Below, piece by piece: positions 46,328-55,003 of a stretch of DNA of 64,000 nt. A program made the position numbers and the translations under genes. The notes under the pieces are model-generated. The model worked only from the letters and a program-made list of their open reading frames with translations. It had not been told where the DNA came from and did no database searches. How positions within the stretch are numbered: position 1 is the stretch's first letter; each line of letters opens with the position of its first letter. Location: the NCBI RefSeq assembly GCF_006438845.1, contig NZ_RCZJ01000002.1:633145-697144 (forward strand). Direction: 5' to 3'. This DNA comes from Variovorax ginsengisoli. Its GTDB lineage: Bacteria > Pseudomonadota > Gammaproteobacteria > Burkholderiales > Burkholderiaceae_C.

Positions 46328-48193
46328 ATGTCAGCTATTGGCAGAAGACAGGTCCTGGGATGGCTGACTGCGAGCGCTTCATGCATTGGCGCTCCAACGA
46401 TTGCTGCGACAGGACGCCCGAACGCTGACGCGATCAGCGACGCCAGCGGCAAGATCGATGCCGAGCGCTACAAGGCGCTGGCACGCAGGATGGACACGGC
46501 CGATGCGATCACCTATCGGTATGGGGAGCCTTCGAGCCTGACCGACGCCGGGTTGCCGCAATGGTGGGAACGCCCGAGCAACGCAATGCCTGTCGATGCG
46601 CAGTCGGGCGGCGTCCCCAAAGGCGGGCGACCGGTGAACAAGGCGAACGCCGGCACCTACCAAGTGGGCCGCTGGGTGGAAGACGTCGGCGGTTTCAGCA
46701 GCAACTGGGGCCATGTCGGATTCATTCCCGATCGCCCAGCCGAGCACATCGGCATGGCCGACCTGCTGCTCACCAGCATCAGCAATGCCGTGCTGACACA
46801 GCGGCCCGAACTGCCGTGGATGTACTACGGCAGAGGCATCGACGCCATCGCATTGCTCGAGGCGCGCAGCAAGGATGCGCTGAAGCTCGTCGGCCCCCCG
46901 GTCGCGATGGGGCGCTGCCATGGACGCCCCGGTTGGGGCGTGACGAGCATCCTGGTTTTCGCCGACGGCCTGGTCGTCAACGCCGGCAGCAACACGCAGA
47001 CCAATCGCGCGCACTGCAGGCTCCCTTCGGGCAAGGTTCCGACGGCTGTCGCCGTCACGAACTCCAACGAGTTCGCGCTGATCACCTGCTGGGACATTGA
47101 GAAGGTCCGGGGCGAGGTCGCCGTGATCGCCTTGTGCGCGCTGCCGGAGGGTGACAGCCTCGACCGGTTGTCGCGCAAGGACTCCTGGGGGGAGTGGGTC
47201 GAGCCGTACCCCGGCCTGCCGAACCTCGGCAACATCGCATACATGAAGTTGCTTGGCATGGTGCCCCTGCCGGAAACCATGAAGGCACCGACCGAGATCA
47301 GCGCAACGACAGGCATGGATCGCACGATGTACCTTTCGGCAGGCGCTGAAGACTCGCCGCGCGATTTCCCGCTCAGCGTGGAAGCCAACCGGCTCAAGTT
47401 CAAGCCCGGCGCGATCTATGCGCGCGCGATTCCGACGCGGGGGCAGGCGGTTGTCATCAGCAAGTCGGAACGGCGCGCCGTGTTCATCGACCTCACGCCA
47501 CTGATCGGCTACTACGGCAGCATGTACTTCTCCACGCCTGAAAGATTTCAGCGAACACGCAGCGTGGGCGACCGTGCAGGGCAGTGGCCGCATACCTTTG
47601 CCGAGGCACCGCAGCAGGTGCCACGTGTTGTCAAGAGCGTCACGCTGGCGGACCGTCCGACGGCGGTGAAGTGCTATGCATGGGGCAACCTGCGCCAGGC
47701 TTGGATTGCCACGCAGCAGGGTAAATTGCTGCAGTTCGGCATCGCAGATGGCGAAGCGAAAGGCAGCATCGACGTCGGCGCCAATCCGACCGCCATCGAA
47801 CTTGCCAAGGAGAAGGCGATCAACGCCGAGCGCATCTACCCGGACTACTCGCGGGAACTGATCGTCACTTCGCGCGCCACGCGGTCGGTGCAATGGGTGC
47901 GCCTGCGCGACAGCGGTGGCGAGGTGGTTCGGACGCTGCGCGACAAGCGCCTGCGCGACCCGATCACCGCGTGCGACACAGACAACCAAGGCAGCGAGCT
48001 GTATGTGGTGAGCGTCGTGGACTGGGCGGGAAAGGCAGTGCGAAACTACCGGTTCGGCGCACTGAACCTCTACCCCGCCTACCGCGCGCCGCGCTACGGC
48101 AACGGACCCACCGGCGATGCCGAATTCGAGTACGGTGGCGGCTTCGACATGCCCGGCCGGCCGTTCTCGCTGTGCAGCTCGAACACCTCCTGA
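46328..48193 (+). CDS. Exported protein of unknown function (621 residues)
   Basis: ATG at 46328 with AAGGA 6-7 nt upstream. The N-terminus GRRQVLGWLTASASCIGAPTIAA is a twin-arginine-like or Sec signal. The mature chain contains several segments that look like propeller blades (GWGVTSILVFADGLVVNAGSN, PTAVAVTNSNEFALITCWD, RPTAVKCYAWGNLRQAWIATQQGKLLQFGIADGEAKGSIDVGANPTAIE). I do not recognise the family. Codon choice is somewhat less GC-biased than in its neighbours, which may point to later acquisition. It follows paoABC but has its own promoter. Confidence 0.8.
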   Translation: MSAIGRRQVLGWLTASASCIGAPTIAATGRPNADAISDASGKIDAERYKALARRMDTADAITYRYGEPSSLTDAGLPQWWERPSNAMPVDAQSGGVPKGGRPVNKANAGTYQVGRWVEDVGGFSSNWGHVGFIPDRPAEHIGMADLLLTSISNAVLTQRPELPWMYYGRGIDAIALLEARSKDALKLVGPPVAMGRCHGRPGWGVTSILVFADGLVVNAGSNTQTNRAHCRLPSGKVPTAVAVTNSNEFALITCWDIEKVRGEVAVIALCALPEGDSLDRLSRKDSWGEWVEPYPGLPNLGNIAYMKLLGMVPLPETMKAPTEISATTGMDRTMYLSAGAEDSPRDFPLSVEANRLKFKPGAIYARAIPTRGQAVVISKSERRAVFIDLTPLIGYYGSMYFSTPERFQRTRSVGDRAGQWPHTFAEAPQQVPRVVKSVTLADRPTAVKCYAWGNLRQAWIATQQGKLLQFGIADGEAKGSIDVGANPTAIELAKEKAINAERIYPDYSRELIVTSRATRSVQWVRLRDSGGEVVRTLRDKRLRDPITACDTDNQGSELYVVSVVDWAGKAVRNYRFGALNLYPAYRAPRYGNGPTGDAEFEYGGGFDMPGRPFSLCSSNTS

Positions 48194-48253
48194 CACCGCC
48201 ATTGACCATTCGCCGGCGCACCGCACGCCGGCACAGCACCTTCTCGCTTTTTC

Positions 48254-49180
48254 ATGACGCTCGTTGCCCTCCTCAGCCACACCGCCAAACTCGATTTCCT
48301 CCGCCCGATGCTCGCGGCGGCCGACCCCTCGCTCGATGTCGTGACCTGGCCCGACCCGCGCTGCCTCGACGCCGAAGTCGCCGTGTGCTGGAACTCGCCA
48401 CCCGGCGTGTATGCGCAGATGCCGCGGCTGCGTCTGGTGCACAGCATCGCCGCAGGCGTCGACAACGTCATCGCCGAGCAGGACGTGAGCCAGCTGCCCG
48501 TCTGCCGCGTGGTCGACCCGATGCTGGCCGAAGGCATGCTGCAGTTCGTGCTCTGGGGCGTGCTGCATTTCCACCGCAAGCTCGACCAGGCGATGGCCAG
48601 CCAGCGCATCCAGCAATGGAAGCGGCCGCGGCAGACGCCGGCCTCGTCGTGCCGCACCGGCCTGATGGGCATGGGAGAACTCGGTGGCCACATCGCCAAG
48701 CGCCTGCCGCTGCTCGGCTATCCGGTCAGCGGCTGGGCCCGCACGCCGCGCGAGATTCCGGGCGTCACGATGTTCAGCGGCGATGAAGGCTATGCCGACT
48801 TCCTGGCGCAGACCGACGTGCTGGTGTGCCTGCTGCCGCTCACGGCGCAGACGCGCGGCATCCTCGGCGAGCGCACCTTCTCGGCGCTGCCCAAGGGGGC
48901 AGCCTTGATCCATGTCGGCCGCGGCGAGCACCTGGTCGAAGAGGACTTGATCGCGGCCCTCGAGAGCGGCCAACTGCGCGGCGCGGTCGTCGACGTGTTC
49001 GAAGAGGAACCGCTTCCTTCGGATCATCCCCTGTGGACCACACCCGGCGTGGTCGTCACGCCGCACATGGCGACCATGGCCACCTACGACGTGGTGGTGC
49101 AACAGGTGGTGCGCAACATCGCGCAGATGCACGACAACGCGCCCTTGTACAACCAGGTCGATATGGCGCGCGGGTATTGA
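48254..49180 (+). CDS. ghrA: Glyoxylate/hydroxypyruvate reductase A-like
   Basis: 308 residues. D-2-hydroxyacid dehydrogenase fold, GhrA type. NAD(P)-binding GLMGMGELGGHIAKRLPLLGYPVSGWAR, then LLPLTAQTRGILGERTFSALPKGAALIHVGRGEHLVEEDLIAAL with the catalytic Arg nearby, FEEEPLPSDHPLW with the Glu, and VTPHMATMA with the His. It reduces glyoxylate or hydroxypyruvate using NADPH. Monocistronic with a terminator. Confidence 0.92.
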   Translation: MTLVALLSHTAKLDFLRPMLAAADPSLDVVTWPDPRCLDAEVAVCWNSPPGVYAQMPRLRLVHSIAAGVDNVIAEQDVSQLPVCRVVDPMLAEGMLQFVLWGVLHFHRKLDQAMASQRIQQWKRPRQTPASSCRTGLMGMGELGGHIAKRLPLLGYPVSGWARTPREIPGVTMFSGDEGYADFLAQTDVLVCLLPLTAQTRGILGERTFSALPKGAALIHVGRGEHLVEEDLIAALESGQLRGAVVDVFEEEPLPSDHPLWTTPGVVVTPHMATMATYDVVVQQVVRNIAQMHDNAPLYNQVDMARGY

Positions 49181-49196
49181 TAAACCATCCGGCCAC

Positions 49197-49229
49197 AAAA
49201 AAGGCCACCTGAAGAGGTGGCCTTTTTTG
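49197..49229 (+). terminator. Rho-independent terminator of ghrA-like gene
   Basis: AAAAAAGGCCACCT-GAAG-AGGTGGCCTTTTTT: 8-bp GC-rich stem extended by A/T pairs, starting 16 nt after the stop. It lies between the ghrA-like gene and the 3' end of the convergent tRNA gene, so it can act for both. Confidence 0.95.
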
Positions 49230-49237
49230 CTTGAAGC

Positions 49238-49313
49238 TGGAGCGGGATAAGAGACTCGAACTCTCGACCTATACCTTGGCAAGGTATCGCTCTACCAACT
49301 GAGCTAATCCCGC
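49238..49313 (-). tRNA. tRNA-Gly (anticodon GCC)
   Basis: On the minus strand the 76-nt sequence starts GCGGGATTAGCTCAGTTGGT and ends ...ATCCCGCTCCA, with acceptor arm GCGGGAT/ATCCCGC, D-loop AGTTGGTA, anticodon stem ATACC/GGTAT enclosing TTGCCAA (anticodon GCC) and T-arm GAGAGTTCGAGTCTC. The discriminator base is T and CCA is encoded. All arms pair without defects. Confidence 0.97.
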
Positions 49314-49404
49314 GATCGAAGGCCGCAATTCTAGCCAGATATTGGGCCGATTCTGAGCGCTGACCAAGGAAAAGTTGCGCTGCGCGTCGATGGCAGAGCG
49401 CCCG

Positions 49405-49662
49405 TCAGTCGGGCACGAATTTCGCCTTGAACTTGGCCTCGTCGGCAGCGTCTTCGAAGGTCGCGAGCTGGCCGGCCTTGTTGTCCGATATCCGATTCGC
49501 CGCGAACAGGCTGTAGCGACCCTTGAGGTAGTAGCTCTCCATCTCGATCAGCATGTACGGATAAGGCACGAATACCTGATGGGCGAACACCACGCGGTGC
49601 AGATTGCGCGGATTGGGGAAGAGCTTGTACTCGCCGGTGCTGAGGGCTTGGGCAGTGGCCAT
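49405..49662 (-). CDS. Hypothetical small protein
   Basis: 85 residues (KLFPNPRNLHRVVFAHQVFVPYPYMLIEMESYYLKGRYSLFAANRISDN...), rich in aromatic residues, with an acidic then Lys-rich C-terminus. No family recognised and no signal or membrane segment. It starts 9 nt after the SDR gene stop on the same strand, which makes it the third gene of the crp/fnr-SDR operon. Confidence 0.65.
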   Translation of the reverse strand: MATAQALSTGEYKLFPNPRNLHRVVFAHQVFVPYPYMLIEMESYYLKGRYSLFAANRISDNKAGQLATFEDAADEAKFKAKFVPD

Positions 49663-49671
49663 GGCGCGCGC

Positions 49672-50436
49672 TCAAGCGGGGTCGCGCACGTCGGCCACCG
49701 GCTTGCTGCCGAAGTCCGCCCGGGCGAGATAGGCCAGCACCTTGCCGGCGGCGGTGGCGGGCGAATCGAGCAGGCCGTCGGCCTTCAGCTTCTCGAAGCG
49801 GCTGCGGTCGGGGAACAGCGCCGGATCGGTGCCGCGCATGGCGACCTGCATGTCGGTGTCGATCACGCCCGGTGCGAGCGAGACGATCTTCGCGCCGTTA
49901 GGACGCAGCGCTTCTTCCAGCGCGACGGCGCGAGAGAAGTGGTCCATGCCAGCCTTCGATGCGCAGTACGGCGCCTGGCTGGCCATCGCATTGCGGCCGA
50001 GGCCCGACGAGATGTTCAGCACCTTGCGTGCGCCACGCCATGTGCTCGTTGCGCGCAGGAAGGCGGCGGTGAGCAGCAGCGGCGCCTCGAGGCCGATGCG
50101 CAGCGACTGCACGAGGTCCGCCGCATCGGCCTTCTCCAACGGGCCCAATCGGCCGACAGTGCCGGCGTTGTTGATCAGCGTGACGCTGTCGAAGGCCTGG
50201 GCGTCCTGCGCGGCCAGCCACGCGGCGATGCGCTCGGCAGCGGCTTCGGCAGCGGCCAGGTCGAAGGACCATTGCAGAAGTGCGGCGCCGCTGGCCTTGG
50301 CCTTCGCGGCGAGTGCGTCGTCGGTCTTGCGCGAGATGCACACGAGCGTATGGCCGGCGTCGAGCAGTTGCTCGGCCATGGCACGGCCCATGCCGCGGGA
50401 GGCGCCGGTGAGGAGGGTGAGATGTTTTTCGCTCAT
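49672..50436 (-). CDS. Short-chain dehydrogenase, sepiapterin-reductase-like
   Basis: 254 residues. NAD(P)-binding TGASRGMGRAMAEQLL, NNAG in TLINNAGTVG, catalytic Ser in NISSGLG and YxxxK in PYCASKAGM. The sequence around PGVIDTDMQVAMR is as in sepiapterin reductase-like SDRs. Its start overlaps the stop of the Crp/Fnr-type gene by 4 nt. Substrate unknown. Confidence 0.88.
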   Translation of the reverse strand: MSEKHLTLLTGASRGMGRAMAEQLLDAGHTLVCISRKTDDALAAKAKASGAALLQWSFDLAAAEAAAERIAAWLAAQDAQAFDSVTLINNAGTVGRLGPLEKADAADLVQSLRIGLEAPLLLTAAFLRATSTWRGARKVLNISSGLGRNAMASQAPYCASKAGMDHFSRAVALEEALRPNGAKIVSLAPGVIDTDMQVAMRGTDPALFPDRSRFEKLKADGLLDSPATAAGKVLAYLARADFGSKPVADVRDPA

Positions 50437-51200
50437 TGCTTGGAGTCCTGAGAAGAAGAAGAGGAAGAGATGGAATTCGGTGCGATCGCGCTGCTGCGCA
50501 GGGCCGCGAGGTCGAGCACGCGCAGTCCGCCGTACTCGACCTGGATCATGCCCTGTGCCTCGAGCGTGCGCAGCGCCTCGTTCACGCGCTGGCGCGACAG
50601 ACCGATCAGGTAGGCCAGCTCCTGTTGCGTGATGCGCAGCAGCTCGCCCACGCCGGGAAACAGCACGGGGTTGAACAGCGCGGCCAGGTTGCGCGCCACG
50701 CGCACGTCGGGGTTGTTCTGGCGGTCGGCCTCGCGCGCGGCGATGAACTGGCCGAGCCGCTCGTTGAGCTGGTTCATCACGAAGCGGTTGAATCCGATCG
50801 AGTGGTCGAGCAGCCAGTGGAAGTCGTCGATCGGCAGGCCCGCGACCACACTTCGGCGCAGCGCCTGGATGTTGTAGCGGTAGGGCTCGCGCTTCATCGC
50901 CGTGCCCTCGCCGAACCAGCCGCCGGGCGGCAGGCCGCTGTAGGTCATCGAAGTGCCGTCGGCGTTGTCGTTGCTCATCTTGAGCAGGCCTTCGACCACG
51001 CCGAACCAGTAGGTCGGCGAACCGCCGATGCGGCAGACCAGGTCGCCGGGATCGGCCTCGCCGACCACCAACGCGGCCTCGGTGCGGCGGCGCTCGAAGG
51101 CGCTCAAGGCGTCGAGCCAGGGAATGTTGCGCAGTTCGTCCGGCCGCGCGGCACGGGCGCGGTCACGGATGGCATTGCGTCCGCGGTCGGCGTGAACCAT
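50433..51200 (-). CDS. Crp/Fnr-family transcriptional regulator
   Basis: 255 residues. Cyclic-nucleotide-binding fold (residues 25-150; PGDLVCRIGGSPTYWFGVVEGLLKMS and LPPGGWFGEGTAM), then a C-terminal winged helix ITQQELAYLIGLSRQRVNEALRTLEAQGMIQVEYGGLRVLD. Relative to CRP, the recognition helix keeps the first Arg but replaces the Glu with Gln, so a different half-site is expected. No N-terminal iron-sulfur Cys set is seen. Divergent from the acyl-CoA synthetase/liv operon; likely its regulator. Confidence 0.9.
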   Translation of the reverse strand: MVHADRGRNAIRDRARAARPDELRNIPWLDALSAFERRRTEAALVVGEADPGDLVCRIGGSPTYWFGVVEGLLKMSNDNADGTSMTYSGLPPGGWFGEGTAMKREPYRYNIQALRRSVVAGLPIDDFHWLLDHSIGFNRFVMNQLNERLGQFIAAREADRQNNPDVRVARNLAALFNPVLFPGVGELLRITQQELAYLIGLSRQRVNEALRTLEAQGMIQVEYGGLRVLDLAALRSSAIAPNSISSSSSSQDSKQ

Positions 51201-51232
51201 CGGGAAAGTCCGGGGGAGTGGTGACCCTAGGA

Positions 51233-51250
51233 TTGTCGTTGGAACGACAA
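51233..51250 (+). promoter_or_regulatory. CRP-architecture operator between the crp/fnr-type gene and the fadD-liv operon
   Basis: TTGTCGTT-GG-AACGACAA, 8-bp perfect arms; read as TGTCG-N6-CGACA it has CRP spacing. Its centre (51241.5) is 41.5 bp upstream of the start predicted from a TACAGT -10 at 51271-51276, the position of a class II activator site. Confidence 0.6.
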
Positions 51251-51268
51251 CTTGGCGTCAAAGCCAAG
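51251..51268 (+). promoter_or_regulatory. Second adjacent palindrome in the same promoter
   Basis: CTTGGC-GTCAAA-GCCAAG, 6-bp perfect arms with 6-bp centre, directly abutting the first operator and lying between the expected -35 and -10 zones. A site for a repressor or for a second dimer is possible. Confidence 0.4.
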
Positions 51269-51285
51269 CCTACAGTCCGCCCATC

Positions 51286-53265
51286 GTGAACATTCCCACC
51301 CCGGTCCTCCCTGCCGCCGACACCTTCCCTCGCCTGCTGCTCGCGCACGCCGCGCAGCAGCCCGACGCGCCGGCGGTGCGCGAGAAAGACCTGGGCATCT
51401 GGCAGACGTGGACCTGGGCGGACACGGCGCACGCCGTGCGCGAGATGGCCTGCGGCCTGGCGAGCCTGGGATTCAAGCCCTTCGACAACCTGGCCATCGT
51501 CGGCGCCAACCGCCCGCACTTGTACATGGCGGTGGTCGCGGCGCAGAGCCTGCGCGGCGTGCCGGTGCCGCTCTACCAGGACGCGGTCGCGGCCGAGATG
51601 GTCTTCATGCTCGACGACGCGTCGATCGAGTTCGTGATCGCCGAAGACCAGGAGCAGGTCGACAAGCTGCTCGAGTGCCGCGAGCTGCAGCTGGCGCAGG
51701 GCCAGGCACACGCGATTCGCCACATCATCTACGACGACCCGCGCGGCCTGCGCCACTACACGCAGCCGGGGTTGATGAGCTTTGAGCAACTGCGCGAACG
51801 GGGCCGTGCCTTCGACACCGAGAACCGCGGCTACTTCGACGCGGCCGTGGCCAGTGGTGTGAGCAGCGATGTCGGCGTGATCCTCTACACATCGGGCACC
51901 ACCGGCCGGCCCAAGGGCGTGTGCCAGACGCATGCGAGCTTCATCGCCGCGGGCCATGGCGGCGTGGTCACCGACCGGCTCGGCCCGGGCGACAACATCA
52001 TGAGCTACCTGCCGATGGCGTGGGTGGGCGACCACCTGTTCTCGGTGGCGCAGTGGCTGGTCGGCGGCTTCACGCTCAACTGCCCCGAATCGGCCGCAAC
52101 GGTGATGAACGACATGCGCGAGATCGGCCCGAGCTATTACTTCGGCCCGCCGCGCACCTTCGAAGGCCTGCTGACCGCTGTGTCGATCCGCATGGAAGAC
52201 GCCGCTGCACCGAAGCGATGGCTCTATGCGAAGGCCATGGCGCTGGCGCAGCGCGTCGGCGCCGACATCCTGAACGGCGCGCCGGTGAGCGCCTTCGACC
52301 GCTTCAAATACGCGCTGGGCAACCTGTTCGTCTATGGGCCGCTGCGCAACGTGCTGGGCATGAGCCGCATCCGCGTCGCCTACACGGCCGGCGCGGCCAT
52401 CGGGCCGGACCTGTTCCGCTTCTACCGCTCGATCGGCGTCAACCTCAAGCAGTTCTACGGCCAGACCGAGACCTGCGCCTACGTCTGCCTGCAGCAGGAC
52501 GGCAAGGTCAAGCTGCAAACCGTCGGCACCGCGGCGCCGGGCATGGAGCTGCGCATCGCCGACAACGGCGAGGTGCTGGTGCGCGGCGTGTCGGTGCTCA
52601 AGGAGTACTACAAGCGGCCCGACGCCACGGCCGAAGTGCTCGACGCCGACGGCTACTTCCACACCGGCGATGCCGGCGTGCTCGACAGCGAAGGCCACCT
52701 GCGCATCATCGACCGCGCCAAGGACGTCGGCCGCCTGCACGGCGGCGCGATGTTCGCGCCCAACTACATCGAGAACAAGCTGAAGTTCTTCCCGCAGATC
52801 AAGGAAGCCGTGTGCTTCGGCGATGCGCGCGACCAGGTCTGCGCCTTCATCAACATCGACTACGAAGCGGTCGGCAACTGGGCCGAACGGCGTGGGCTGG
52901 CCTACGGCGGCTATGTCGACCTGGCCGGCAAGCCGGAGGTGCTGACGCTGATCGCCGACTGCGTGCAAAAGGTGAACGCCGACCTGGCCGCGGAAGTCGG
53001 CATGGCCGACACGCAGATCGCGCGCTTCCTGGTGCTGCACAAGGAACTCGACCCCGACGACGACGAGATGACCCGTACGCGCAAGGTGCGGCGCGGCTTC
53101 GTCGCGCAGAAGTACGCGGTGCTGGTCGATGCGCTGTACGACGGCAAGGCCGAGCAGTTCATCGAGACGCAGGTGAAGTTCGAGGACGGCCGCACGGGGT
53201 CGGTCAGCGCGACGCTGCCGATCGTGGATGCCAAGCGTTATCCCGAAGTGAAGGCGGCGGCATGA
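51286..53265 (+). CDS. Long-chain acyl-CoA synthetase-type AMP-binding enzyme
   Basis: 659 residues, GTG start. Adenylate-forming ligase: LYTSGTTGRPKGVCQTH (P-loop), YFGPPRTFEGLL, FYGQTETCAYVC, YFHTGDAGVLDSEGHLRIIDRAKDV. It probably activates a carboxylic acid to its CoA ester. It is the first gene of the operon with livG-livH-livM-binding protein-livF and a second ligase, and overlaps livG by 4 nt (ATGA). No Shine-Dalgarno is visible before the GTG, and the predicted transcript start is only about 3 nt upstream. Confidence 0.9.
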   Translation: MNIPTPVLPAADTFPRLLLAHAAQQPDAPAVREKDLGIWQTWTWADTAHAVREMACGLASLGFKPFDNLAIVGANRPHLYMAVVAAQSLRGVPVPLYQDAVAAEMVFMLDDASIEFVIAEDQEQVDKLLECRELQLAQGQAHAIRHIIYDDPRGLRHYTQPGLMSFEQLRERGRAFDTENRGYFDAAVASGVSSDVGVILYTSGTTGRPKGVCQTHASFIAAGHGGVVTDRLGPGDNIMSYLPMAWVGDHLFSVAQWLVGGFTLNCPESAATVMNDMREIGPSYYFGPPRTFEGLLTAVSIRMEDAAAPKRWLYAKAMALAQRVGADILNGAPVSAFDRFKYALGNLFVYGPLRNVLGMSRIRVAYTAGAAIGPDLFRFYRSIGVNLKQFYGQTETCAYVCLQQDGKVKLQTVGTAAPGMELRIADNGEVLVRGVSVLKEYYKRPDATAEVLDADGYFHTGDAGVLDSEGHLRIIDRAKDVGRLHGGAMFAPNYIENKLKFFPQIKEAVCFGDARDQVCAFINIDYEAVGNWAERRGLAYGGYVDLAGKPEVLTLIADCVQKVNADLAAEVGMADTQIARFLVLHKELDPDDDEMTRTRKVRRGFVAQKYAVLVDALYDGKAEQFIETQVKFEDGRTGSVSATLPIVDAKRYPEVKAAA

Positions 53266-54059
53266 GCGATCGAAAGACCGGCGACGTGATTCTGGACGTG
53301 CAGAACATCAGCCTGAGCTTCGGCGGCGTGAAGGCGCTGACGGACATCAGTTTCGACGTGCGCGAGCACGAGGTGCGCGCCATCATCGGCCCCAACGGCG
53401 CGGGCAAGAGTTCGATGCTCAATTGCATCAACGGGGTGTACCAGCCGCAGCAGGGCTCGATCACTTTCCGTGGGCAAGTGTTCAAGCACATGAACTCGCG
53501 CCAGGTCGCGCAGATGGGTGTGGCGCGGACCTTTCAGAATCTGGCGCTGTTCAAGGGCATGAGCGCGCTCGACAACATCATGACGGGCCGCAACCTGCAG
53601 ATGAAGAGCGGCCTGCTGGCTCAGGCCTTTCGCAACCCCTTCGGCTGGGGCTCGGCCGAGCGCGAGGAGCTGCAGCAGCGCGAGTTCGTCGAACGCATCA
53701 TCGATTTCCTCGAGATTCAGGCCTTTCGCAAGACGCCGGTCGGCCAGCTGCCTTACGGCCTGCAGAAGCGCGTCGACCTCGGCCGCGCGCTGGCGATGGA
53801 GCCGCAGGTGCTGCTGCTCGACGAGCCGATGGCCGGCATGAACGTCGAAGAAAAGCAGGACATGAGCCGCTTCATCCTCGACGTGAACGACGAGTTCGGC
53901 ACGACCATTGTGCTGATCGAGCACGACATGGGCGTGGTGATGGACATCTCCGACCGCGTGGTGGTGCTCGACTACGGCAAGAAGATCGGCGACGGCACGC
54001 CCGATGAAGTGCGCAACAACGAAGACGTGATCCGGGCTTACCTGGGCGTGGAACATTGA
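53262..54059 (+). CDS. livG: Branched-chain-type ABC transporter ATPase LivG
   Basis: 265 residues. ILDVQNISLSFGGVKALTDISFDV is the LivG-type opening. Walker A GPNGAGKSS, QFA-like VARTFQNLALFKGMSALDNIMTGR, signature-region LPYGLQKRVDLGRALAMEPQ (PYG in place of the usual SGG), Walker B VLLLDEPMAGMN, switch His in IEHDMGVVM. It powers uptake with LivF. Confidence 0.92.
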   Translation: MSDRKTGDVILDVQNISLSFGGVKALTDISFDVREHEVRAIIGPNGAGKSSMLNCINGVYQPQQGSITFRGQVFKHMNSRQVAQMGVARTFQNLALFKGMSALDNIMTGRNLQMKSGLLAQAFRNPFGWGSAEREELQQREFVERIIDFLEIQAFRKTPVGQLPYGLQKRVDLGRALAMEPQVLLLDEPMAGMNVEEKQDMSRFILDVNDEFGTTIVLIEHDMGVVMDISDRVVVLDYGKKIGDGTPDEVRNNEDVIRAYLGVEH

Positions 54060-54061
54060 CC

Positions 54062-54991
54062 ATGGGCTTTTTCCTCGAAACCCTGTTCGGCGGCCTGATG
54101 GTCGGCATGCTGTACGCGCTGGTCGCGCTCGGCTTCGTGCTGATCTTCAAGGCTTCCGGCGTCTTCAACTTCGCGCAGGGCGCGATGGTTCTGTTCGCGG
54201 CGCTGGCCATGGCGCGCTTCTCGGAATGGTTCCCGCAGTGGTTCCATTTCGACAACAAGGTGCTGGCGAACGTGCTCGGCTTCGTCGCCGCCGCGCTGTG
54301 CATGGTGGCGGTGGCCTGGGCCGTCGAGCGCTTCGCGCTGCGGCGGCTGGTCAACCAGGAAGGCATCACGCTGCTGATGGCCACGCTGGGCATCGCCAAC
54401 GTGCTCGACGGCGGCGGCCAACTCATCTTCGGCAGCGCCACCTACAAGATCGACATCGGCATGCCGAAGGACCCGATGCTGGTGCTGGAGAACGTCTTCG
54501 AGGGCGGCCTGCTGCTGAACAAGGAAGACCTGTACGCAGCGGTCGCTGCGGCGGCGCTGGTCGCGTTGCTCACGCTCTTCTTCCAGAAGACGCGCACCGG
54601 CCGCGCGTTGCGGGCGGTGGCCGACGACCACCAGGCGGCGCAATCGATCGGCATCCCGCTCGGGCGCATCTGGGTCATCGTGTGGTCTGTCGGCGGGCTC
54701 GTCGCGCTGGTGGCCGGGATCATCTGGGGCAGCAAACTGGGCGTGCAGTACTCAATCTCGCTGGTGGCACTCAAAGCCTTCCCGGTCGTGATCCTCGGCG
54801 GGCTCACGTCGGTGCCGGGCGCGATTCTGGGTGGCCTGATCATCGGCGTGGGCGAGAAGCTGTCGGAGATCTACCTCGGCCCCTACGTAGGCGGCGGCAT
54901 CGAAAACTGGTTCGCCTATGTGCTCGCATTGGCCGTGCTGCTGATCCGGCCGCAAGGCCTGTTCGGCGACAAGATCATCGACCGCGTCTGA
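54062..54991 (+). CDS. livH: Branched-chain-type ABC transporter permease LivH
   Basis: 309 residues with about eight membrane segments. GGLMVGMLYALVALGFVLIFKASGVFNFAQGAMVLFAAL is the LivH signature, and the EAA-like loop is FQKTRTGRALRAVADDHQAAQSIGIPLGRI. Starts 2 nt after livG. The binding protein's substrate decides the transported compound. Confidence 0.93.
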   Translation: MGFFLETLFGGLMVGMLYALVALGFVLIFKASGVFNFAQGAMVLFAALAMARFSEWFPQWFHFDNKVLANVLGFVAAALCMVAVAWAVERFALRRLVNQEGITLLMATLGIANVLDGGGQLIFGSATYKIDIGMPKDPMLVLENVFEGGLLLNKEDLYAAVAAAALVALLTLFFQKTRTGRALRAVADDHQAAQSIGIPLGRIWVIVWSVGGLVALVAGIIWGSKLGVQYSISLVALKAFPVVILGGLTSVPGAILGGLIIGVGEKLSEIYLGPYVGGGIENWFAYVLALAVLLIRPQGLFGDKIIDRV

Positions 54992-55003
54992 AGAAGCCAC
55001 ACC

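Noticed and set aside
46379..49282. Very long minus-strand open frame (967 codons) opposite the exported protein and ghrA-like genes
   Set aside because: Antisense shadow caused by high GC content; it spans the real genes, the terminator and part of the tRNA gene, and shows no family motifs.
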